A stretch of 64,000 nt of DNA from Rebecca billardiae RCC1528 (lineage: Eukaryota; Haptophyta), in assembly GCA_965240325.2 (NCBI GenBank), contig OZ251238.1, forward strand, positions 1 to 64,000, written 5' to 3'. This document shows, in pieces, positions 62,001 through 64,000 of the stretch. The first letter of the stretch is position 1, and the number at the start of each line of letters is the position of its first letter. A program made the position numbers and the translations under genes. The notes under the pieces are model-generated. The model ran no database searches. It had not been told where the DNA came from and worked only from the letters and a program-made list of their open reading frames with translations.

Positions 62001-64000
62001 CCATCGCCGGCACCGGCAGCCTCGCCGCTGCCACCGCCGTCCCCGCCGCCATCGCCGCCGCCGAGCCCGCCGCCATCACCACCGCCTTCGCCGCCGCCCT
62101 CTCCGCTGCCCAGCCCGCCTCCGTCGCCACCGCCGTCGCCGCCACCGGCAGCCTCGCCGCTGCCACCACCGTCGCCGCCGCCATCGCCGCCGCCGAGCCC
62201 GCCGCCATCACCACCGCCTTCGCCGCCGCCCTCGCCGCCGCCCTCGCCGCCGCCGAGCCCGCCTCCGTCGCCACCGCCGTCGCCGCCACCGGCGGCCTCG
62301 CCGCTGCCACCACCGTCGCCGCCGCCATCGCCGCCGCCGAGCCCGCCGCCATCACCACCGCCTTCGCCGCCGCCCTCCCCGCCGCCCTCGCCGCCGCCGA
62401 GCCCGCCTCCGTCGCCACCGCCATCGCCGCCACCGGCAGCCTCGCCGCTGCCACCGCCGTCCCCGCCGCCGTCGCCGCCGCCGAGCCCGCCGCCATCACC
62501 ACCGCCTTCGCCTCCTCCGAGCCCACCGCCGCCAGTCCCACCGCCCTCGCCGCCCCCTAGCCCTCCGCCCAGCCCGCCGCCGTCGCCACCGCCGGCACCG
62601 CCACCGCCACCGAGGGCGCAGCCCTTCCCACCGCCGAGCCCACCTGCGCCGCCGCCCAGCCCTCCGCCGAGCCCGCCGCCGCAGCCGCCGCCGAGCCCGC
62701 CCCCGGCGTCACCTCCGCTGCCACCGCCCTCGCCACCGCCGAGCCCACCGCCGCCGGCGCCGCCGCCGTCCCCTCCTCCACAGCCGCCGCCGAGCCCGCC
62801 ACCGACGCAGCCGCCGTCCCCGCCACCCTCGCCGCCACCTTCGCCGCCGCCCAGCCCGCCTCCGACGCCACCGCCATCGCCACCACCGTCGCCGCCACCG
62901 GCAGCCTCGCCGCTGCCACCACCGTCTCCGCCGCCGTCGCCGCCGCCGAGCCCGCCGCCATCACCACCGCCCTCGCCGCCGCCCTCCCCGCCGCCCTCGC
63001 CGCCGCCGAGCCCGCCTCCGTCGCCACCGCCGTCGCCGCCACCGGCAGCCTCGCCGCTGCCACCACCGTCGCCGCCGCCATCGCCGCCGCCGAGCCCGCC
63101 GCCATCACCACCGCCTTCGCCGCCGCCCTCCCCGCCGCCCTCGCCGCCGCCGAGCCCGCCTCCGTCGCCACCGCCATCGCCGCCACCGGCAGCCTCGCCG
63201 CTGCCACCGCCGTCCCCGCCGCCGTCGCCGCCGCCGAGCCCGCCGCCATCACCACCGCCTTCGCCGCCGCCCTCCCCGCCGCCCTCGCCGCCGCCGAGCC
63301 CGCCTCCGTCGCCACCACCATCGCCGCCACCGGCAGCCTCGCCGCTTCCACCACCGTCGCCGCCGCCATCGCCGCCGCCGAGCCCGCCTCCGTCGCCACC
63401 GCCATCGCCGCCACCGGCAGCCTCGCCGCTGCCACCACCGTCCCCGCCGCCATCGCCGCCGCCGAGCCAGCCGCCATCACCACCGCCTTCGCCGCCGCCC
63501 TCTCCGCCGCCGAGCCCGCCTCCGTCGCCACCGCCGTCGCCGCCACCGGCAGCCTCGCCGCTGCCACCGCCGTCCCCGCCACCATCGCCGCCGCCAAGCC
63601 CGCCGCCATCACCACCGCCCTCGCCGCCGCCCTCTCGGCCGCCCTCTCCGCCGCCGAGCCCGCCTCCGTCGCCACCGCCATCGCCGCCACCGGCAGCCTC
63701 GCCGCTTCCACCACCGTCCCCGCCGCCGTCGCCGCCGCCGAGCCCGCCGCCATCACCACCGCCTTCGCCTCCTCCGAGCCCACCGCCGCCAGTCCCACCG
63801 CCCTCGCCGCCCCCTAGCCCTCCGCCCAGCCCGCCGCCGTCGCCACCGCCGGCACCGCCACCGCCACCGAGGGCGCAGCCCTTCCCACCGCCGAGCCCAC
63901 CTGCGCCGCCGCCCAGCCCTCCGCCGAGCCCGCCGCCGCAGCCGCCGCCGAGCCCGCCCCCGGCGTTACCTCCGCTGCCACCGCCCTCGCCACCGCCGAG
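38032..64000 (+). CDS. Giant Ser-Pro-rich extracellular glycoprotein with cohesin, Ig-like and dockerin-like modules (3' end outside window)
   Basis: Open from the ATG at 38032 to the window edge. The natural frame holds to about 56,354, shifts twice by one base and resumes by about 56,638. Residues 1-110 are basic/Ala-rich, then a signal anchor (WLPSALAAAALLLG). Two Cys-rich domains lie at about 137-283 and 425-552, each with an ARLCT motif and ending in CCAD. A Ser-Pro-Pro-Pro block spans about 555-2866. The globular core (about 2867-4261) comprises a first domain with CGSPGA, cohesin-like FAGDSFELVMYAHTGG (about 3064-3190), a TMEM132-like LRVWHPLSAEIRFGHG segment, Ig-like repeats, a second cohesin-like domain (NSLTVPVRVNTGG), dockerin-like GDVNGDCALTSFDV (from about 4056), and a C-terminal domain. 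A second Ser-Pro block runs past the end. Such proteins are hydroxylated and heavily glycosylated in cell walls or scales. Confidence 0.85.
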   Translation, partial: MELTLDEQRASRGAARRRGAADPRDGGNAAARALDAAAHPGEAWPRLIAPAAAPRSDAAACRRPHPTRHGGAADAARVGSPAQPERDKAASARAARPRSRPAPSARGSARWLPSALAAAALLLGCAPRAAAQSTATCTELRTLYGLSDSWQLSAAAGFERVCGESRHPWGTGFSSYEAITNWDICPASVWFVWQDANTACTDIGARLCTQAEVEADVAANGDGQCGTYDGTPWDQHRFWTSTQCGKNADNRRRVPGASAYAAEGAQCKNGVSGINNAGIKCCADEPAPPPSPPAPPPSPPSPPPSPPPSPAPPPSPPPSPAPPPSPPPSPPPSPPPSPPPSPPPSPPPQPPVPPPPVPPPSPPPGAPPGAPPSPPPSPPPSPPPSPPPSPPPPSPPPSPPPSPPPSPPPSPPSPPPSPPQATTSCATLQSLYGGWPLASDPGFALVCGESNNGLDGSGGSQCSGLRDHNSAIEFCQRVNARLCTYQELQADVAANTGCDLENARVWTNQACSNPAAPDVDNFWSVGGSNASTLPLRCRTWDKTYSVRCCADVLESPPPPLPPPSPPPTPPPSPPPSPPPPLPPPSPPPSPPPSPPPSPPPSPPPSPPPSPPPSPPPGSPPHPPPSPPPSPPPGSPPHPPPSPPPGQPPSPPPSPPPSPPPSPPPSPPPSPSPQPPPSPPPSPPPSPPPSPPPGQPPSPPPSPPPSPPPSPPPSPPPSPPPSPPPSPPPSPPPSPPPSPSPQPPPSPPPASPPSPPPSPPPSPPPPSPPPSPPPSPPPRPPPSPPPSPPPSPPPSPPPPAVEPSPPPSPPPQAPPSPPPSPPPSPPPGAPPGPPPSPPPTPPPPAPPPSPPPSPPPSPPPSPPPSPFPSPPPSPPPPGAPPTPPPSPPPAQPPRPPPSPPPSPPPSPPPSPPPSPPPSPPPSPPPTAAPSPPPSPPPSPPPSPPPSPPPPDPPPSPPPSPPPSPPPWQPPSPPPSPPPSPPPSPPPAASPLPPPSPPPRPPPSPPPSPPPSPPPSPPPSPPPSPPPSPPPAASPLPPPSPPPSSPPSPPPSPPPSPPPSPPPSPPPSPPPSPPPSPPPAASPLPPPSPPPSPPPSPPPSPPPSPPPSPPPPVPPLSPPPSPPPSPPPSPPPAPPPPPRAQPFPPPSPPAPPPSPPPSPPPVPPPSPPPASPPRPPPSPPPSPPPPVPPPSPPPQPPPSPPPTQPPSPPPSPPPSPPPSPPPSPPPSPPPSPPPAASPLPPPSPPPSLPPSPPPSPPPSPPPSPPPSPPPSPPPSPPPAASPLPPPFPPPSPPPSPPPSPPPSPPPSPPPPVPPPSPPPSPPPSPPPSPPPAPPPPPRAQPFPPPSPPAPPPSPPPSPPPVPPPSPPPASPPRPPPSPPPSPPPPVPPPSPPPQPPPSPPPTQPPSPPPSPPPSPPPSPPPSPPPSPPPSPPPAASPLPPPSPPPSPPPSPPPSPPPSPPPSPPPSPPPSPPPSPPPSPPPSPPPAASPLPPPSPPPSPPPSPPPSPPPSLPPSPPPSPPPSPPPSPPPSPPPSPPPSPPPSPPPSPPPAASPLPPPSPPPSPPPSPPPSPPFSPPPSPPPSPPPSPPPSPPPSPPPSPPPAASPLPPPSPPPSLPPSPPPSPPPSPPPSPPPSPPPSPPPSPPPAASPLPPPFPPPSPPPSPPPSPPPSPPPSPPPPVPPPSPPPSPPPSPPPSPPPAPPPPPRAQPFPPPSPPAPPPSPPPSPPPQPPPSPPPASPPLPPPSPPPSPPPPVPPPSPPPQPPPSPPPTQPPSPPPSPPPSPPPSPPPSPPPSPPTSPPPAASPLPPPSPPPSPPPSPPPSPPPSPPPSPPPSPPPSPPPSPPPSPPPSPPPAASPLPPPSPPPSPPPSPPPSPPPSPPPSPPPPVPPPSPPPSPPPSPPPSPPPAPPPPPRAQPFPPPSPPAPPPSPPPSPPPQPPPSPPPASPPLPPPSPPPSPPPPVPPPSPPPQPPPSPPPTQPPSPPPSPPPSPPPSPPPSPPPSPPPAASPLPPPSPPPSPPPSPPPSPPPSPPPSPPPSPPPSPPPSPPPSPPPSPPPAASPLPPPSPPPSPPPSPPPSPPPSPPPSPPPPVPPPSPPPSPPPSPPPSPPPAPPPPPRAQPFPPPSPPAPPPSPPPSPPPQPPPSPPPASPPRPPPSPPPSPPPPVPPPSPPPQPPPSPPPTQPPSPPPSPPPSPPPSPPPSPPPSPPPSPPPAASPLPPPSPPPSPPPSPPPSPPPSPPPSPPPSPPPSPPPSPPPAASPLPPPSPPPSPPPSPPPSLPPSPPPSPPPSPPPSPPPSQPPAASPLPPPSPPPSPPPSPSPLPPPSPPPSPPPSPPPSPPPSPLPSPPPSPPPSPPPAASPLPPPSPPPSPPPSPPPSPPPSPPPSPVPSPPPSPPPSPPPSPPPSPPPSPPPSPPPSPPPSPPPASPLPPPSPPPSSPPSQPPSPPPLPPPSPPPSLPPSPPPHPPPSPPPSPPPSPPPSPPPSPPPASPLPPPSPPPSPPPSPSPLPPPSPPPSPPPSPPPSPPPSPLPSPPPSPPPSPPPAASPLPPPSSPPSPPPSPPPSPPPSPPPSPVPSPPPSPPPSPPPSPPPSPPPSPPPSPPPSPPPSPPPASPLPPPSPPPSSPPSQPPSPPPLPPPSPPPSLPPSPPPHPPPSPPPSPPPSPPPSPPPAPPPSPPPSPPPLPPPSPPPSPPPSPPPSPLPSPPPSPPPTLPPSPPPSPPPSPPPSPPPLPPPPRPPPSPPPSPPPSPPPSPPPSQPPQPPPSPPPSPPPSSPPAPPPPRPPPSPPPSLPPSPPPSPPPSAPPAPPPSPPPSPPPAPQPPSPPPSPPPSPPPSPPPSPLPPLPPPSPPSPPPPRTLPFPPPSPPSPPLPPFAFGADALVSDAQITLYTTSSSPGAAVHGTVSSAGNRHNLTVGFLAGASAGASGTVRAASHGIDLGVASSYSVTAEQAASVECAVRTPTAYADRTGVRVAYQLRDAAHRSSVLTTGLSVSLTLSLVGGSDQSFSCGSPGATTGVGECSATVSAGWFSTAAAGSVDVLVEFNYGGGTVGSCSRAGAVTLAESPTAYTLPSVGLLGQMAQSPVFAGDSFELVMYAHTGGVALITWQINIAYDSSVLSVASTSVASTYNSPEVSDNAAGLVSIIATGLTGGTTNAQVTGTAVELITLTMSVAGGASAGSYAGAISVEIEQYVNDATQVYVSEQAGVVADADDGASASGTLVVETVAVQGWLAYVASGELVNTAPLSGTDVTTALSVLELYSRAATSSATQSSGYSCLALDSSVLSTSAGSPCTVVASSSSTSGAATALVNVTRDSSGAVVASVPLRVWHPLSAEIRFGHGTLFAIKGASQPGQCGTQAFQSTTASLVASFGGSDLSTVSDVDVTREATLASGDAGVASISTSSTTGVATVAGVGVGSAAISASGSSPSISSTIVVSADVERRIASLRPVAFNSIAFVDSPSTLSVGATSGFDASAALGQTLTAEGQTVSVYTYAYLGDGSYELVPSTEVTLTSRTSSLTVAAPGDASSPWTATVATFATSQEGLLLDASWIDSCSAVLATGRARVDLELPNAVSVAVSASADEVTVPGDPAAEPPTSLPTSLTVTITVTFEDESQVDFTTDPRTNITLSVPSSCATFDGVNQVTMTSGATCTALNVTVFVDSYLLSGFVEVPVVTAAGASFEITLEDDTLGLIGASATFQRTATTPSATLSDGTVVSPTLLAAEMVLASNDTLVATTSGSTVIGVGAGVALINATWGTLTASATVYVDATAVKVTALTLGLGGLTSGASLLASNGTSSTLSALVTLEDGVQYTNLMSLGYVSVSEVLSFESDDAAVLGVDPNGGVTIAGNSRDSANTITATSLDAGAVADALDVTANLQPGTHDVDLGSASGLQLQQSGNSLTVPVRVNTGGSSEYLVNFQIELAIDSAVLVATSCSTLSWAECTINDPLNEVRFVGNTASQITSGTAASIGSVTFDVLSSASTSLTGSIVELVTVQGATETRVQNADIFAGAGGLTTTVSRRRALALAAEYVPPLFVPTEPSRAARARRLAECSGCSAAIVGDVNGDCALTSFDVRVLSQFVIGVSGLTTCTSALDPTLDNSTGAQDVQYQLRAVAGKYRFLTSYSITSGAIGVGTSEPLVASVVVTKDDNTVADDSQTSVFFEIGVAAASHTPVYVNGTDNGTSAEGFWVGRGEYTNGVFSVGVYPSGGWPQALSGSLGVAVMIETTDALGNGADDRKFPFLGSSAQFYADFLYTFSPLLSTAVIGPPLPPPPLPPPSPPPPAPPPSPPPPAPPPTPPPLPPPTPPPSPPPSPPPSPPPLPPVPPPSPPPLPPPSPPPSPPPSPPPAPAPPPSPPPTPPPSPPPRPAPPPSPPPAPPPSPPPSQPPSPPPSPPPSPPPSPPPSQPPSPPPSPPPSPPPAPSPLPPPSPPPRPPPSPPPSPPPSPPPSPPPSPPPSPPPSPPPSPPPSPPPAPRPPPSPPPSPPPSPPPSPPPSPPPSPPPSPPPSPPPAASPLPPPSPPPSPPPSPPPSPPPSPPPSPPPSRPPSPPPSPPPSPPPNPPPSPPPSPPPSPPPSPPPSPPPSPPPAASPLPPPSPPPSPPPSPPPSPPPSPPPSPPPSPPPSPPPSPPPSPPPAASPLPPPSPPPSPPPSPPPSPPPSPPPSPPPSPPPSPPPSPPPSPPPSPPPSPPPSPPPAASPLPPPSPPPSPPPNQPPSPPPSPPPSPPPSPPPSPPPSPPPAASPLPPPSPPPSPPPSQPPSPPPSPPPSPPPSPPPSPPPSPPPAASPLPPPLPPPSPPPSPPPSPPPSPPPAASPLPPPSPPPSPPPSPPPSPPPSPPPSPPPSPPPSPPPSPPPAASPLPPPSPPPSPPPSQPPSPPPSPPPSPPPSPPPSPPPSPPPAASPLPPPSPPPSPPPSPPPSPPPSPPPSPPPSPPPSPPPAASPLPPPSPPPSPPPSPPPSPPPSPPPSPPPSPPPSPPPSPPPAASPLPPPSPPPSPPPSPPPSPPPSPPPSPPPSPPPSPPPSPPPSPPPAASPLPPPSPPPSPPPSPPPSPPPSPPPSPPPSPPPSPPPSPPPSPPPAASPLPPPSPPPSPPPSPPPSPPPSPPPSPPPPVPPPSPPPSPPPSPPPSPPPAPPPPPRAQPFPPPSPPAPPPSPPPSPPPQPPPSPPPVSPPLPPPSPPPSPPPPAPPPSPPPQPPPSPPPTQPPSPPPSPPPSPPPSPPPTPPPSPPPSPPPAASPLPPPSPPPSPPPSPPPSPPPSPPPSPPPSLPPSPPPSPPPSPPPAASPLPPPSPPPSPPPSPPPSPPPSPPPSPPPSPPPSPPPSPPPSPPPAASPLPPPSPPPSPPPSPPPSPPPSPPPAASPLPPPSPPPSPPPSQPPSPPPSPPPSPPPSPPPSPPDSPPPAASPLPPPSPPPSPPPSPPPSPPPSPPPSPPPSPPPSPPPSPPPSPPPAASPLPPPSPPPSPPPSPPPSPPPSPPPSPPPPVPPPSPPPSPPPSPPPSPPPAPPPPPRAQPFPPPSPPAPPPSPPPSPPPQPPPSPPPVSPPLPPPSPPPSPPPPAPPPSPPPQPPPSPPPTQPPSPPPSPPPSPPPSPPPTPPPSPPPSPPPAASPLPPPSPPPSPPPSPPPSPPPSPPPSPPPSPPPSPPPSPPPSPPPAASPLPPPSPPPSPPPSPPPSPPPSSPPSRPPSPPPSPPPSPPPSPPPAASPLPPPSPPPSPPPSPPPSPPPSPPPSPPPSPPPSPPPSPPPSPPPAASPLPPPSPPPSPPPSPPPSPPPSPPPSPPPPVPPPSPPPSPPPSPPPSPPPAPPPPPRAQPFPPPSPPAPPPSPPPSPPPQPPPSPPPALPPLPPPSPPPSPPPPAPPPSPPPQPPPSPPPSPPPSPPPSPPPAASPLPPPSPPPSPPPSPPPSPPPSPPPSPPPSPPPSPPPSPPPSPPPAASPLPPPSPPPSPPPSPPPSPPPSPPPSPPPPVTPPSPPPSPPPSPPPWPPPAPPPPPRAQPFPPPSPPAPPPSPPPSPPPQPPPSPPPVSPPLPPPSPPPSPPPPAPPPSPPPQPPPSPPPTQPPSPPPSPPPSPPPSPPPTPPPSPPPSPPPAASPLPPPSPPPSPPPSPPPSPPPSPPPSPAALAAAEPASVATAIAATGSLAASTTVAAAIAAAEPAAITTALVAALSAALAAAEPASVATAIAATGSLTAATAVPAAVAAAEPAAITTAFAAAPPRRPRRRRARLRRHRRRRHRQPRRCHRRPRRRRRRRARRHHHRLRLLRAHRRQSHRPRRPLALRPARRRHHRRHRHRHRGRSPSHRRAHLRRRPALRRARRRSRRRARPRRYLRCHRPRHRRAHRRRRRRRPLLHSRRRARLRRRRHRHHRRRHRQPRRCHHRLRRRRRRRARRHHHRLRRRPPRRPRRRRARLRRHRRRRHRQSRRCHRRRRRHRRRRARRHHHRLRRRPPRRPRRRRARLRRHRRRRHRQPRRCHRRHRRRRARRHHHRLRRRPLRRRARLRRHRRRRHRQPRRCHHRRRRHRRRRARRHHHRLRRRPPRRPRRRRARLRLHRHRRHRQPRRCHHRRRRHRRRRARRHHHRLRRRPPRRPRRRRARLRRHRRRRHRQPRRFHHRPRRRRRRRARRHHHRLRLLRAHRRQSHRPRRPLALRPARRRRHRRHRHRHRGRSPSHRRAHLRRRPALRRARRRSRRRARPRCHLRCHRPRHRPAHRRRRRRRPLLHSRRRARHRRSRRPRHPRRHLRRRPARLRRHRHRHHRRRHRQPRRCHHRLRRRRRRRARRHHHRLRRRPLRRPRRRRARLRRHRRRRHRQPRRCHRRRRRHRRRRARRHHHRLRRRPPRRPRCRRARLRRHRRRRHRQPRRCHRRRRRHRRRRARRHHHRLRRRPPRRPRRRRARLRRHHHRRHRQPRRFHHRRRRHRRRRARLRRHRHRRHRQPRRCHHRPRRHRRRRASRHHHRLRRRPLRRRARLRRHRRRRHRQPRRCHHRRRRHRRRRARRHHHRLRRRPPRRPRRRRARLRLHRHRRHRQPRRCHHRRRRHRRRRARRHHHRLRRRPPRRPRRRRARLRRHRHRRHRQPRRFHHRPRRRRRRRARRHHHRLRLLRAHRRQSHRPRRPLALRPARRRRHRRHRHRHRGRSPSHRRAHLRRRPALRRARRRSRRRARPRCHLRCHRPRHRPAHRRRRRRRPLLHSRRRARHRRSRRPRHPRRHLRRRPARLRRHRHRHHRRRHRQPRRCHHRLRRRRRRRARRHHHRLRRRPLRRPRRRRARLHRHRRRRHRQPRRCHRRRRRHRRRRASRHHHRLRRRPLRRPRRRRARLRRHRHRRHRQPRRCHRRPRRRRRRRARRHHHRLRLLRAHRRQSHRPRRPLALRPARRRRHRRHRHRHRGRSPSHRRAHLRRRPALRRARRRSRRRARPRRHLRCHRPRHRRAHRRRRRRRPLLHSRRRARHRRSRRPRHRRRHLRRRPARLRRHRHRHHRRRHRQPRRCHHRLRRRRRRRARRHHHRLPRRPLRRPRRRRARLRRHRHRRHRQPRRCHRRPRRRRRRRARRHHHRLRLLRAHRRQSHRPRRPLALRPARRRRHRRHRHRHRGRSPSHRRAHLRRRPALRRARRRSRRRARPRRYLRCHRPRHRRAHRRRRRRRPLLHSRRRARLRRRRHRHHRRRHRQPRRCHHRLPRHRRRRARRHHQRPRRRPRRRPCRRRARLRRHRRRRHRQPRRCHRRPRHHRRRQARRHHHRPRRRPLGRPLRRRARLRRHRHRRHRQPRRFHHRPRRRRRRRARRHHHRLRLLRAHRRQSHRPRRPLALRPARRRRHRRHRHRHRGRSPSHRRAHLRRRPALRRARRRSRRRARPRRHLRCHRPRHRPAHRRRRRRRPLLHSRRRARHRRSRRPRHPRRHLRRRPARLRRHRHRHHRRRHRQPRRCHHRLRRRRRRRARRHHHRLPRRPLRRPRRRRARLRRHRRRRHRQPRRCHRRRRRHRRRRASRHHHRLRRRPLRRPRRRRARLRRNRHRRHRQPRRCHRRPRRHRRRRARRHHHRLRRRPLRCPARLRRHRRRRHRQPRRCHHRRRRHRRRRARRHHHRLRRRPRRRPRRRRARLRRHRRRRHRRPRRCHHRRRRHRRRRARRHHHRLRRRPPRRPRRRRARLRRHRHRRHRQPRRCHRRPRRRRRRRARRHHHRLRLLRAHRRQSHRPRRPLALRPARRRRHRRHRHRHRGRSPSHRRAHLRRRPALRRARRRSRRRARPRRHLRCHRPRHRRAHRRRRRRRPLLHSRRRARHRRSRRPRHPRRHLRRRPARLRRHRHRHHRRRHRQPRRCHHRLRRRRRRRARRHHHRPRRRPPRRPRRRRARLRRHRRRRHRQPRRCHHRRRRHRRRRARRHHHRLRRRPPRRPRRRRARLRRHRHRRHRQPRRCHRRPRRRRRRRARRHHHRLRRRPPRRPRRRRARLRRHHHRRHRQPRRFHHRRRRHRRRRARLRRHRHRRHRQPRRCHHRPRRHRRRRASRHHHRLRRRPLRRRARLRRHRRRRHRQPRRCHRRPRHHRRRQARRHHHRPRRRPLGRPLRRRARLRRHRHRRHRQPRRFHHRPRRRRRRRARRHHHRLRLLRAHRRQSHRPRRPLALRPARRRRHRRHRHRHRGRSPSHRRAHLRRRPALRRARRRSRRRARPRRYLRCHRPRHRR
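38440..38886 (+). other. Cys-rich extracellular domain 1 of the giant protein
   Basis: Starts CTELRTLYGLSDSWQL and ends IKCCADEP. Central motifs are CGESRHPWG, NTACTDIGARLCTQAEVEAD and RFWTSTQCG. It is paralogous to domain 2 in the same protein (same order CGES, ARLCT, W-T-CG, CCAD). The ARLCT-type domain is familiar from extracellular proteins of algae and related protists; the function is unknown, perhaps sugar or matrix binding. Confidence 0.7.
39304..39693 (+). other. Cys-rich extracellular domain 2 of the giant protein
   Basis: Starts CATLQSLYGGWPLASD and ends VRCCADVLES, with CGESNNG, CQRVNARLCTYQELQAD and ARVWTNQACS. Shorter than domain 1 but with the same cysteine order, so an intragenic duplication separated by a Pro-rich linker (38887-39300). 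Confidence 0.7.
39694..46629 (+). repeat. First Ser-Pro-Pro-Pro repeat block
   Basis: Coding for about 2,300 residues of (S/A/G/L)PPP. Ser codons alternate among TCG, AGC, TCA and TCC. From 41.4 kb a larger module recurs about five times, marked by CCGAGGGCGCAGCCCTTCCC (Arg-Ala-Gln-Pro-Phe) near 41440, 42031, 43136, 43757 and 44367. Its other landmarks are PAASPLPPP and PPTQPPSPPP. Module lengths differ (about 600-1,100 bp) by the number of short PAASPLPPP units. Confidence 0.9.
44940..46020 (+). repeat. 558-bp in-frame tandem duplication in the Pro-rich coding block
   Basis: Three rare markers recur at exactly 558 bp: CCGTCACCATTG (44971, 45529), CAGTGCCCTCCCC (45176, 45734) and CTTCGTCTCCGCC (45323, 45881). 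558 is 186 codons, so the frame is kept. Limits approximate. Confidence 0.85.
46630..50814 (+). other. Globular cohesin / Ig-like / dockerin-like core of the giant protein
   Basis: The only stretch of normal amino-acid composition between the two Ser-Pro blocks, about 1,395 residues with no stop in frame. Ordered modules: N-terminal beta domain (46630-47210); cohesin-like 1 (about 47221-47600, with ITWQINIAYDSSVLSV); TMEM132-like middle segment (about 47980-48330); Ig-like repeats (about 48710-49620); cohesin-like 2 (about 49660-50035, with VNFQIELAIDSAVLVA); RRRALALAAE and RARRLAEC basic sites; dockerin-like (50170-50385); and a last domain rich in aromatic and Gly residues. Cohesin plus Ig is, as I recall, the architecture proposed for animal TMEM132. 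Confidence 0.7.
50170..50385 (+). other. Dockerin-like calcium-binding module
   Basis: The first loop is canonical type I dockerin: G-D-V-N-G-D-C-A-L-T-S-F-D-V-R-V-L, with Asp, Asn, Asp and Asp at loop positions 1, 3, 5 and 12 of the EF-hand-like calcium site and the usual hydrophobic helix (RVLSQFVIG). After a 16-residue link a second, weaker loop is present, LDPTLDNSTGAQDVQYQLR, which keeps Asp-Asn and the final Asp-Val before a helix. It is followed by AVAGKYRFL. Confidence 0.65.
50815..64000 (+). repeat. Second Ser-Pro-Pro-Pro repeat block, runs off the window
   Basis: At least 4,390 codons of Ser-Pro repeats. 50.8-53.3 kb is made of roughly 100-bp units built on SPPPAASPLPPPSPPPSPPP. 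From 53.37 kb the larger Arg-Ala-Gln-Pro-Phe module recurs about twelve times (near 53424, 54537, 55434, 55980, 56880, 57985, 59386, 60138, 60747, 61440, 62614 and 63869), with 550 to 1,400 bp between copies. Reads shorter than the block could not order these copies, so copy number is provisional. Confidence 0.9.
54479..57372 (+). repeat. 1,446-bp tandem duplication, second copy with two extra C bases
   Basis: The CCCCCTAGCCCT landmark recurs at 1,446 bp (T at 54480 and 55926). A rare CTCGTCGCCGCCCTCTCGGCC recurs at 1,447 bp (55038, 56485), and GGCGTTACCTCC at 1,448 bp. The two added bases sit in C runs at about 56,350-56,356 (CTCCCCCGCC for CTCCCCGCC) and about 56,635-56,642 (GCCCCTCCCC for GCCCTCCCC). 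Confidence 0.85.

Noticed and set aside
39694-64000. Reading the Ser-Pro blocks as non-coding minisatellites
   Set aside because: The frame is kept for 18 kb and through a globular core with real domains. The substitutions are mostly synonymous or swap among Ser, Ala, Leu and Gln, and the larger duplications are multiples of three.
1-64000. CRISPR arrays, insertion sequences, retroelements, integrated viral genes
   Set aside because: No spacer-repeat pattern, transposase, reverse transcriptase, integrase or capsid-like sequence was seen in any frame.

Overview
The window is the left end of a eukaryotic nuclear chromosome, most likely from a unicellular marine alga. It opens on about 1.6 kb of (CCCTAA)n telomere, so the G strand is TTAGGG. 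That fits haptophytes and stramenopiles better than green plants (usually TTTAGGG). The DNA is extremely GC-rich. The recognisable genes are eukaryotic and carry few, short (88-147 nt) introns made largely of GCGC and GCC simple sequence. A haptophyte such as a pavlovophyte is my best guess, a pelagophyte-like alga is possible, and I cannot name a species.

Layout: 1-1632 telomere. 1633-13430 is a subtelomeric satellite of about 60 monomers of 194/195 bp with a 1,753-bp higher-order repeat. 13431-13640 is its decayed inner edge. The gene-bearing part starts at 15 kb: a DMT-family transporter (+); an arylsulfatase (-) head-to-head with a membrane-anchored EreA/ChaN-like protein (+); a saccharopine-dehydrogenase-like oxidoreductase (-); a Dispatched/Patched-type RND protein (-, four exons); a Qa-SNARE (+, three exons); a GRK-like kinase (-); a prolyl 4-hydroxylase with three ShK domains (-); a nucleotide-diphospho-sugar transferase of GT77/PF03407 type (+); and, from 38,032 past the right edge, one giant hydroxyproline-rich-glycoprotein gene (+). 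Exon boundaries were deduced from splice signals, phase and family alignment; all spliced models keep frame.

The most exciting part is 33-64 kb. The giant ORF encodes two Cys-rich extracellular domains, about 2,300 residues of Ser-Pro-Pro-Pro repeats, a 1,400-residue globular core, and at least 4,400 further residues of Ser-Pro repeats. The core carries cohesin-like, bacterial-Ig/TMEM132-like and dockerin-like modules. The gene next to it is a DxD glycosyltransferase of the family that arabinosylates hydroxyproline in plant extensins, and the one after that is a prolyl 4-hydroxylase. Together they look like a physically linked set: scaffold, proline hydroxylase and glycosyltransferase for an extracellular scale or wall glycoprotein. 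The cohesin/dockerin content suggests it could assemble non-covalently.

The Ser-Pro block shows tandem expansion at several scales. It contains a 558-bp in-frame duplication and a 1,446-bp duplication whose second copy has two extra C bases, which shift the reading frame at about 56,354 and 56,638. These may be assembly errors. Long ORFs on the minus strand and in other frames of the satellite and the Ser-Pro region are composition artefacts and are not annotated.
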